From JBCDCP01 sp039181495 (GTDB lineage: Bacteria > Pseudomonadota > Alphaproteobacteria > Rhizobiales > Tepidamorphaceae): DNA of 26,948 nucleotides. The notes beneath the pieces are model-generated. The model was given only the letters and a program-made list of their open reading frames with translations, ran no database searches and was not told the origin of the DNA. The stretch is taken from NCBI GenBank assembly GCA_039181495.1, contig JBCDCP010000027.1, positions 1 through 26,948 of the forward strand, in the 5' to 3' direction. Position numbers and translations under genes: made by a program. Shown here in pieces: positions 1 through 6,318 of this stretch (position 1 is its first letter; the number at the start of each line of letters is the position of its first letter).

Positions 1-4
1 CTTA

Positions 5-1360
5 CTACTCAGGCAACGCCTCTTGGTCCCCACCAAGAACAATGCGTTCCAGCGCCTGATACGCTTCGGCCATGGACATCACATCGTCCTTCCCCTGGCC
101 AAGAAACGCTTCCAGAGCGCCTTGCTTCTCAATCGCTTCGTCCACAGCCGGATCTGATCCTTTTCGATAGGCCCCGAGCCGGATCAGCTCTTCCATGTCC
201 GAATAGGTCGACATCAGCGACCTAGCCCGCGTGATGATCGGAAGGTATTCCGGGTCCGCCGCGCGAGGCATCGTTCTGGATACTGAACGAAGAACGTTGA
301 TAGCTGGATAACGCCCGCGCTCGGCAATCGCTCTTTCCATGACAATGTGACCATCGACAATGGCACGAACGGCATCGGCAACCGGTTCGTTGTGATCATC
401 CCCCTCAACCAGCACGGTGAACAGGCCGGTTATGTCGCCAGACCCCTTCATTCCGGGGCCGGCGCGCTCCAAGAGCCTTGGCAGTTCGGAAAACACTGTT
501 GGCGTGTAGCCCTTCGCCGTCGGCGGCTCGCCGGTGGCAAGGCCAATCTCCCGTTGCGCCATGGCAAAACGCGTCAGCGAGTCCATCATTAAGAGGACGT
601 TTTTGCCCTGATCCCGGAAATACTCGGCAACCGCCATCGTGACCTGAGCCGCTTGCCGACGGACAACCGGCGGCTCGTCAGAGGTCGCCACGATGACGAC
701 AGCGCGTTTCAACCCATCGGGGCCGAGATCGTCCTCCAGGAACTCCTGCACCTCTCGGCCGCGCTCACCAATCAGGCCGATCACCATCACGTCGGCGTCT
801 GCATTGCGGGCAAGCATGGAAAACAACACTGACTTGCCGACACCGGAACCAGCGAAAATGCCCATACGCTGTCCACGGCAACAGGTCGCAAATGTATTGA
901 GTGCGCGGACCCCAAGATCGATTGGCCCACCCACGCGGGACCGCTTGTGGGCAGGCGGCGGGCCGGCACGCAACGGATAGGCCTGGCTACCACGAGCCAG
1001 GAAGTTATCACCATCTATCGGTTGACCCCGGCCATTGATGACGCGGCCCAGCCAATCACCGGACGGATAAACACTTGGCTGATCGCGAGCGATTATCGCC
1101 CGACAACCCATGCGGATGCCATCAATCGGATCCAGCGGCAATGCGACAGCCCGGTCACCCCGGAAACCGACCACCTCGCAAGCAACCAGTCCCGGATGCC
1201 CGCCGCTGTGGCCGGCATCCTCAATATCGAGCCGGGTGCCCACGCGCATCGATCGAACCGGACCTGCCAGCTCAATCACCATGCCCTGAACAGCGGCCAC
1301 GCGGCCATGCAGCGTGTTCTCCGGTATGGCCTCGATCTCCGAGGCTAGAACGTTGAGCAA
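5..1360 (-). CDS. fliI: Flagellum-specific ATPase FliI (flagellar type III export)
   Basis: FliI is the cytoplasmic ATPase that energises export of flagellar subunits through the basal-body type III apparatus. The protein has a beta-barrel N-terminus followed by the F1-like ATPase core. The Walker A motif AGSGVGKS lies at residues 170-177 and the Walker B stretch LLMMD ends near residue 260. Other family motifs present are GERGREVQEF and GYTPTVFSELPRLLERAG. The open frame extends upstream to an ATG at 1552, but that ATG has no Shine-Dalgarno sequence and the extra 64 residues do not look like FliI. I chose the TTG at 1360-1358, which has GGAG 8 bases upstream and gives 451 residues, close to the usual 440-470. 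The stop is only 4 bases from the window edge, so any downstream partner such as fliJ is out of view. Divergent from ctrA. Identity is very secure; the start is moderately sure. Confidence 0.95.
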   Translation of the reverse strand: MLNVLASEIEAIPENTLHGRVAAVQGMVIELAGPVRSMRVGTRLDIEDAGHSGGHPGLVACEVVGFRGDRAVALPLDPIDGIRMGCRAIIARDQPSVYPSGDWLGRVINGRGQPIDGDNFLARGSQAYPLRAGPPPAHKRSRVGGPIDLGVRALNTFATCCRGQRMGIFAGSGVGKSVLFSMLARNADADVMVIGLIGERGREVQEFLEDDLGPDGLKRAVVIVATSDEPPVVRRQAAQVTMAVAEYFRDQGKNVLLMMDSLTRFAMAQREIGLATGEPPTAKGYTPTVFSELPRLLERAGPGMKGSGDITGLFTVLVEGDDHNEPVADAVRAIVDGHIVMERAIAERGRYPAINVLRSVSRTMPRAADPEYLPIITRARSLMSTYSDMEELIRLGAYRKGSDPAVDEAIEKQGALEAFLGQGKDDVMSMAEAYQALERIVLGGDQEALPE

Positions 1361-1793
1361 GACTGAGACTCCGTGGACCGTGGAAGGCGTCTTCAGGCCC
1401 ACCCCTCTCGCTCGGCTGACCCGGGCAGCAGCGGACCTAACGATTCGTTTACGTTTGTCCACATAGTCTGACGGAGGGCTTAAGAGCCGGTAAACCGATT
1501 CACTATTTGGTAACCGCAACTCTTCATGAATAAGGCAGCGTGACGGCGACATCCATGAGTCGCAAGAGTCGTTTAGAGGCGCTTCTTAAAGTTAAATCTC
1601 AACTATGTCAGAGCCTATTTTCTCAACAAAAACAACACTGTCTTCGTCTTTCCGGAGTCATAAAGATAACTAGAATGTTGACCTGACACAGGTTTTGTTA
1701 ACCAATGGGGCTTAACTTTTCGAATCGCTGGAAGAGCCGTCAAGAGGCTGCGGACTGTATAGCGCCTGCCTAGGGCATCAGAAGGGGATAAGG
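1361..1793. promoter_or_regulatory. Divergent fliI/ctrA control region with CtrA-like half-sites
   Basis: This non-coding stretch of about 430 bases separates the divergent fliI and ctrA starts. Its ctrA-proximal part is clearly more AT-rich than the neighbouring genes. It holds TTAA tetramers at 1586-1589, 1592-1595, 1698-1701 and 1712-1715. The copy at 1698 continues as TTAACCAA, one base off the CtrA half-site TTAACCAT known from Caulobacter. The 1698/1712 pair is separated by 10 bases, not the canonical 7, so this is not a textbook CtrA box. A TTGACC at 1678-1683 could be a -35 element but has no convincing -10. Autoregulation of ctrA is known in Caulobacter; here it is inference. If fliI really starts at 1552, the region shrinks to 1553-1793. 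Confidence 0.4.
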
Positions 1794-2483
1794 ATGCGAG
1801 TACTGCTCATCGAGGATGACAGCGCGACCGCTCAAAGCATCGAGCTGATGCTCAAGTCGGAAAGCTTCAACGTCTATGTGACGGATCTGGGCGAAGAGGG
1901 CATCGACCTCGGCAAGATCTACGACTACGACATCATCCTGCTCGACCTCGGACTGCCGGACATGAGCGGCTACGAGGTTTTGAAGACACTGCGCGTGTCC
2001 AAGGTCAAGACACCGATCTTGATCCTGTCGGGCGACGCCAATATCGAATCCAAGGTCAAAGGTCTCGGCGTTGGCGCCGATGACTATATGACCAAGCCAT
2101 TCCATAAGGATGAGTTGGTCGCACGGATCCACGCGATCGTGCGCCGGTCCAAGGGTCATGCGCAATCGGTCATCACGACCGGGGATCTGGTGGTCAATCT
2201 GGATACCAAGACCGTTGAGGTCGGTGGACAACGCGTCCACCTGACGGGCAAGGAATACCAGATGCTGGAGCTGCTCTCGCTGCGCAAGGGAACAACCCTG
2301 ACCAAGGAGATGTTCCTCAATCATCTCTACGGCGGCATCGACGAGCCCGAACTCAAGATCATCGACGTTTTCATCTGCAAGTTGCGGAAGAAACTGTCGA
2401 CGGCAACCGGCGGCAAGAACTACATCGAAACCGTCTGGGGCCGGGGCTACGTGCTGCGCGATCCTGAAGAAGACGCAGCCTGA
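1794..2483 (+). CDS. ctrA: Cell-cycle response regulator CtrA (OmpR family)
   Basis: CtrA is the master cell-cycle and motility transcription factor of alphaproteobacteria, phosphorylated by the CckA-ChpT relay. The receiver domain (residues 1-115) has the acidic pocket D8/D9, phosphoacceptor D51 in LLDLGLPDMSG and the conserved lysine in MTKPF at residue 101. The winged-helix DNA-binding domain (about 125-225) includes LTGKEYQMLELL and ends in the wing VWGRGYVLRD. At 229 residues the length is typical. The protein ends in Ala-Ala after an acidic tail, the pattern that serves as the ClpXP degradation signal in Caulobacter CtrA; that it works so here is inference. GGGG lies 6 bases before the ATG, preceded by AA. 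A strong hairpin terminator follows. Convergent with cheR and divergent from fliI. Confidence 0.97.
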   Translation: MRVLLIEDDSATAQSIELMLKSESFNVYVTDLGEEGIDLGKIYDYDIILLDLGLPDMSGYEVLKTLRVSKVKTPILILSGDANIESKVKGLGVGADDYMTKPFHKDELVARIHAIVRRSKGHAQSVITTGDLVVNLDTKTVEVGGQRVHLTGKEYQMLELLSLRKGTTLTKEMFLNHLYGGIDEPELKIIDVFICKLRKKLSTATGGKNYIETVWGRGYVLRDPEEDAA

Positions 2484-2503
2484 CAAGACCAGACGACACG
2501 GCA

Positions 2504-2549
2504 ACACAAATAAGCCCGGATCGTTGATGCGATCCGGGCTTATTTGTGT
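2504..2549. terminator. Perfect 20-bp hairpin between convergent ctrA and cheR
   Basis: The arms at 2504-2523 and 2530-2549 are exactly complementary over 20 bases and enclose a 6-base loop (TTGATG). A GC-rich core is flanked by AT-rich ends, so it can act as an intrinsic terminator for ctrA from the left and for cheR from the right. No long T tract follows, but the AT-rich outer stem supplies U-rich RNA in both directions. Confidence 0.85.
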
Positions 2550-2629
2550 CTGGAGAGAAGTGACCCGCGACAGCGTGGTTTGACGTTTGACCCTGATCCT
2601 TCTGCTCAAGCCAGAGCGGACTTACCGTG

Positions 2630-4063
2630 TCAGTCCTTTGGCTTGAACACTGGCCGGGGTGGCGTCACCGTTGATCCAGGTGTCGATTTCGTGGACAGCA
2701 GTCCGGCACCACGCGACGGTGATGGGGGCGGCGGCGCTTTGCGCATATTTGCAGGCGAAGCCGTGAAGGCGCCTCGCGCAGACAACGGGACACCATCCGC
2801 ATTCCCTGCGGCAGGTTGATTGCCAGGTCTCAGCGGGATCGGCGTAGCCGGCTTTCCGGAAACAGCCGGTGTACTCGCTGGCCGGAGTGACGACCCACCA
2901 TTAACCGAAGCTGCATTGGTACGGTTTTCAGAACCAAGCGCACCTGGCCGCGCTATGCCAGCACCATTGCTGCCGAACCCACCCACGCTGCGCGCAGTCG
3001 GCGCTGGCGAAGGAGGACGCGAGGGTGAAGCGGTCGTCGGGTTGGTGACTCCAGCCGGCTGCCGCGCAGTCATTGGGGAGCCCGCCTGCACAAGACCGGC
3101 CGAGCGCGGGGCTGCGTTCGATCCACTGGCATTCCCTACGGGCCGTGCCGGATTATCCGTCCGCCCGAGCGACGCGGCCGATGACGAAGCCGCAAATGCG
3201 GGCACCGCGCCACCGCCACCTGCGGCAACCATGGGTGCCGCCTCGCTGCTTGCAAGAGACTTGGGCCGGTAGAGACCCCGGCTTCCCTGAACCAGCTCGA
3301 ACTCGTCTGTCAGTCCGATGATCGTCTCAGACGCGCCGAGCACGAGGTAGCCATCAGGCGCAAGCTGCTTGCGTATCCGGTTCAGCACATCGGACTTGGT
3401 CGGCGCATCGAAATAGATCAGCACGTTGCGGCAGAACACGATGTCGAACTTGCCCAGCCGGGAAAAGTCCTCAAGCAAGTTCTGGACCCGATAGTCGACC
3501 ATTGCCCGGATCTGCGGCACCAGCTGCCACATCTCGCCCTTCTGCTCAAAGTACTTGACCAGCATTTGAACCGGCAGGCCGCGCTGAACCTCGAATTGGC
3601 TGTAGATACCGGCCCGGGCCTTTTCGAGGACTTGCTGGCTGAGATCGGTTCCAATGATGTCGAGCGACCAATTTGCGAGTTTGGACTGCATCTCGCGCAA
3701 TTCCATCCCAAGCGAATAGGGTTCTTGGCCGGTTGATGCCGCCGCACACCAGATGCGCATCTTGCGCTGGTTGCTGCGATGAGGGAGCAGTTCGGGAACA
3801 ATGGTCTCGCGGAACTGGTCGAATGGTGTCTTGTCACGAAAGAAGAACGACTCGTTGGTGGTCATTGCTTCGACCACGTCATCGCCCAGGGCAGCATTGG
3901 CCGGCTGTTTCAGCGCGGCCACGAGTTCGGACACGTCATTGAGCCCATGTTTGCGGGCAATCGGCCGCAAACGGCTGTCGAGCAGATACTGTTTGTCGGC
4001 CGACAGATCGAGACCGGACCGCTGCTTCAGAAACTGACTCAGATACGCAAACTCGGCACTCAC
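2630..4063 (-). CDS. cheR: Chemotaxis protein methyltransferase CheR with long disordered C-terminal tail
   Basis: CheR uses S-adenosylmethionine to methylate glutamates of chemoreceptors during adaptation. The N-terminal helical domain (1-75) ends in MTTNESFFFRD. The methyltransferase domain includes the SAM-binding region WCAAASTGQEPYSL (105-118), the acidic segment GTDLS (138-142), FDIVFCRNVLIYFD (206-219) and the end region LVLGASETI (240-248). The core ends near residue 267. A tail of about 210 residues rich in Pro, Ala, Ser and Gly follows, unlike the usual 270-300 residue CheR. I chose the GTG at 4063, which overlaps the cheB stop as GTGA and has GGGGAG 9 bases upstream. The frame is open upstream to 4339, but that part reads as out-of-frame cheB. 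Last gene of the chemotaxis operon, translationally coupled to cheB. Confidence 0.94.
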   Translation of the reverse strand: MSAEFAYLSQFLKQRSGLDLSADKQYLLDSRLRPIARKHGLNDVSELVAALKQPANAALGDDVVEAMTTNESFFFRDKTPFDQFRETIVPELLPHRSNQRKMRIWCAAASTGQEPYSLGMELREMQSKLANWSLDIIGTDLSQQVLEKARAGIYSQFEVQRGLPVQMLVKYFEQKGEMWQLVPQIRAMVDYRVQNLLEDFSRLGKFDIVFCRNVLIYFDAPTKSDVLNRIRKQLAPDGYLVLGASETIIGLTDEFELVQGSRGLYRPKSLASSEAAPMVAAGGGGAVPAFAASSSAASLGRTDNPARPVGNASGSNAAPRSAGLVQAGSPMTARQPAGVTNPTTASPSRPPSPAPTARSVGGFGSNGAGIARPGALGSENRTNAASVNGGSSLRPASTPAVSGKPATPIPLRPGNQPAAGNADGVPLSARGAFTASPANMRKAPPPPSPSRGAGLLSTKSTPGSTVTPPRPVFKPKD

Positions 4064-5256
4064 GCGATCGAACTCCCCAACACCTTTCGGTTGATTGCAT
4101 CTGCGATCCGCTCCAGCGGCAGTACTGCCGAGCAGCATCCCGCATGAGCCGTTGCGCCGGGCATGCCCCACACAACGCTTGTTTCCTGATCCTGGGCGAT
4201 TACCGTACCGCCAGCATCGGCGATCACAACGCCACCATCCGCACCGTCCTGGCCCATACCGGTGAGCACAACACCCAGGACGGCGGAGCCGAAAACCTTG
4301 GCGGCGGATGTGAACATTGGGTCCACAGCAGGCTTGCAATAGTGCACCGGAGGGTCATCATTGAGCCCGATCCGAGGGGTGGTTCTACTGCCATCGATGA
4401 CCAGATGCTGCCCGCCCGGCGCGATATAGACGGCACCGGCCTTCAGGTCTTCGCCATTCACACCTTCCCGCGCGGTCACGTCGGCCGAACGTCCGATGTG
4501 CTCGGCGAGAATGGGCGTGAACGCAGCGGGCATGTGCTGGGTCACGACAATCGGAACGGCGCTGAAGACACGTTTGTCGAGAGCAGCGAACAGTTCGCTG
4601 AGCGCCGGCGGACCACCAGTGGATGAACCGATGACAAGTACAGCCGGGCGACCAGAGCCAGGTTTTCTCAGCTTGAATGACGACGGGCTGGCAACCGCAG
4701 CGGCCGCAGCATCCGAACCGCTCGCAGCCGCAGCAGGCCTCGTTCGCTCAACAGGATCTTTTTTCGGCGATAGTCGGAATTTCGCGCGGCGCTTGCTGCG
4801 TTCGCCCAGCGCCCGCACCTTCTCGATAAGTTCCCGACGAAAATCGGCTGATGTCGAAACGCCCGAATTGGTTTCCGGTTTGGGCACATAATCGGACGCA
4901 CCAAGCGACATGGCTTTAAGGCTGATCTCAGCGTTGCGGCGCGTCAGCGTCGACGCCATGATGATCGCGGCACCCGGACACTCTTTGAGCAACAGAGGCA
5001 GCGCCGTGATGCCGTCCATCTCCGGCATCTCGATATCAAGCACGATCACGTGTGGGGTTTCTTTGGCGATCTGATCAACCGCCACCCGGCCGTTACGATG
5101 GGTGCCGGCAAGTACGATGCCGTCTTCCTCTCCGATCCAGCGCCCGATCATGCCGCGCACAACAACGGCATCATCAACCACTGAGACACGGATCAAGTCC
5201 TGTTCAGCAGTTGTGGCAGGTGCAGCTGGCGGTCGTGATATCGTTGCGGTGGTCAT
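4060..5256 (-). CDS. cheB: Chemotaxis response regulator / protein-glutamate methylesterase CheB
   Basis: CheB demethylates and deamidates chemoreceptors when phosphorylated by CheA, opposing CheR. The N-terminal receiver (about 22-140) has phosphoacceptor D74 in VLDIEMPEMDG and the lysine in YVPKP. A charged then alanine-rich linker (about 150-200) follows. The methylesterase domain has the catalytic triad S212 in GSSTGG, H241 in TQHMP and D337 in TGMGQDGAD. At 398 residues it is slightly longer than the usual 350 because of the linker and a 20-residue N-terminal extension. The start ATG has no clear Shine-Dalgarno sequence, so a somewhat later start is possible. The stop overlaps the cheR GTG by 4 bases. 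cheY lies about 105 bases upstream. Confidence 0.95.
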   Translation of the reverse strand: MTTATISRPPAAPATTAEQDLIRVSVVDDAVVVRGMIGRWIGEEDGIVLAGTHRNGRVAVDQIAKETPHVIVLDIEMPEMDGITALPLLLKECPGAAIIMASTLTRRNAEISLKAMSLGASDYVPKPETNSGVSTSADFRRELIEKVRALGERSKRRAKFRLSPKKDPVERTRPAAAASGSDAAAAAVASPSSFKLRKPGSGRPAVLVIGSSTGGPPALSELFAALDKRVFSAVPIVVTQHMPAAFTPILAEHIGRSADVTAREGVNGEDLKAGAVYIAPGGQHLVIDGSRTTPRIGLNDDPPVHYCKPAVDPMFTSAAKVFGSAVLGVVLTGMGQDGADGGVVIADAGGTVIAQDQETSVVWGMPGATAHAGCCSAVLPLERIADAINRKVLGSSIA

Positions 5257-5320
5257 GGCCGATCAGTCATCCATGTTGCAAACCGCGCCGCTAGGGTGCC
5301 CGGTTGGCCGGAATTGGAAC

Positions 5321-5342
5321 TGGCGCCGAGGAGACAGCGCCA
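5321..5342. repeat. Inverted repeat between cheY and cheB
   Basis: The arms TGGCGC (5321-5326) and GCGCCA (5337-5342) are complementary across a 10-base spacer in the gap between cheY and cheB. In the direction of transcription (minus) the T run comes before the hairpin, so this is not a normal terminator. It could be an mRNA processing or attenuation hairpin that sets the cheY:cheB ratio, or chance. Confidence 0.4.
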
Positions 5343-5362
5343 AAAAATAGATGCTTGGCGAC

Positions 5363-5728
5363 CTAAAGGAGCCCAGCCTGCACGAATTTCGACTCAATGA
5401 TTTCCTTGTCGAACGGCTTCATAATGTATTCGTTCGCACCGGCGTTGAGCGCCGCGGCAATCTTGTTGATGTCGTTCTCGGTTGTGCAGAAGACGACGGT
5501 TGGCTTTTCGCCGTCCGGCAACGCACGCATGCGTTCCAGAAAGCTCACCCCATCCATGCGCGGCATGTTCCAGTCCAGCAACACCGCATCGGGCAGCTTT
5601 TGCTCACATTCGTCGAGCGCCACATCGCCGTCTTCGGCTTCTGTGACCAGAAAACCAAGATCTTCGAGTATGCGGCGGGCAACCTTCCGGATCACGCTTG
5701 AATCGTCCACGACGAGACAGTGCTTCAT
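5363..5728 (-). CDS. cheY: Chemotaxis response regulator CheY
   Basis: A single receiver domain of 121 residues with no output domain. In the chemotaxis pathway the phosphorylated form binds the flagellar motor switch. The acidic pair D8/D9 is in VVDDSS, phosphoacceptor D52 is in LLDWNMPRMDG, a conserved Thr pair is in FCTTEND, and the lysine is in YIMKPFDKE. The start at ATG 5728 has GGAG 7 bases upstream. The open frame begins 8 codons earlier, but those codons contain that ribosome site and are unlikely to be translated. It lies between cheW and cheB in the same orientation. It could equally be a phosphate sink CheY, as alphaproteobacteria often have several; the cluster position favours the main chemotaxis regulator or the partner of the hybrid CheA. 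Confidence 0.92.
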   Translation of the reverse strand: MKHCLVVDDSSVIRKVARRILEDLGFLVTEAEDGDVALDECEQKLPDAVLLDWNMPRMDGVSFLERMRALPDGEKPTVVFCTTENDINKIAAALNAGANEYIMKPFDKEIIESKFVQAGLL

Positions 5729-5817
5729 CGATTTGCTCCACGGGCAACGCAATAACCAGGCTACAGCCTAGTAGCTGGTTCTCACCAAACCCTTACGGTG
5801 CTGCCTAAACTGGATGA

Positions 5818-6318
5818 TCAGGCCGCGTTTCGTCGAATGGGGCCAAATGAGAGAACTCTCTCGACGTCGAGAATGACGATCAACGCGCCTTCGAGCCGGT
5901 GCACGCCCAAAGCAATCTCCGACCAGCGTGAATCAAGGTTGGAGGGCGGCGGTTCAATGCCTGCAATGGGCAGCCGCATGACTTCGCCTACTTCATCAAT
6001 GACGAGGCCATAGGATTCGCCTTTGTGCTCAATGCCAACCGCCATCGGCACCGCATCGTCGGGACGCTTCTCGAGACCCAGCCTTTCACGCATGTCAATC
6101 GCCGTGACGATCCGGCCGCGCAGATTCAGGACGCCGGCAATCTCAGGACGTGACTTGGGAACCGGTGTCATGTTCTGCGGCGAGAACACGTCGTGCACCT
6201 GATCAATCGCCATGCCGAACAGCTGCTGATTGATCATCACGGTGATGTATTCGCGCGTGTCGTCTTTGCCGGTCAGTTGGGCAATGCGATCACTCTGGTC
6301 GTCATGAACGTCGGTCAT
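5818..6318 (-). CDS. cheW: Chemotaxis coupling protein CheW
   Basis: CheW links chemoreceptors to CheA in the membrane array. This is a single CheW domain of SH3-like folds. After about 22 charged residues comes the typical start EYITVMINQQLFGMAIDQV. NLRGRIVTAIDMRERLGL is the conserved central motif, and YGLVIDEVGEVMRL lies in the second half. The 166-residue length is typical. The start codon overlaps the cheA stop as ATGA (6315-6318), so cheW is translationally coupled to cheA. cheY follows after about 90 bases. Identity is very secure. Confidence 0.95.
   Translation of the reverse strand: MTDVHDDQSDRIAQLTGKDDTREYITVMINQQLFGMAIDQVHDVFSPQNMTPVPKSRPEIAGVLNLRGRIVTAIDMRERLGLEKRPDDAVPMAVGIEHKGESYGLVIDEVGEVMRLPIAGIEPPPSNLDSRWSEIALGVHRLEGALIVILDVERVLSFGPIRRNAA

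Noticed and set aside
1770..2609. Minus-strand open frame of 279 codons opposite ctrA
   Set aside because: It mirrors the codon bias of ctrA, has no ribosome site or recognisable domain, and ctrA is certain.
4064..4339. 92-codon upstream extension of cheR
   Set aside because: It lies inside cheB in another frame with Cys/Arg/Gly-rich sequence. The GTG at 4063 has a ribosome site and couples to the cheB stop.
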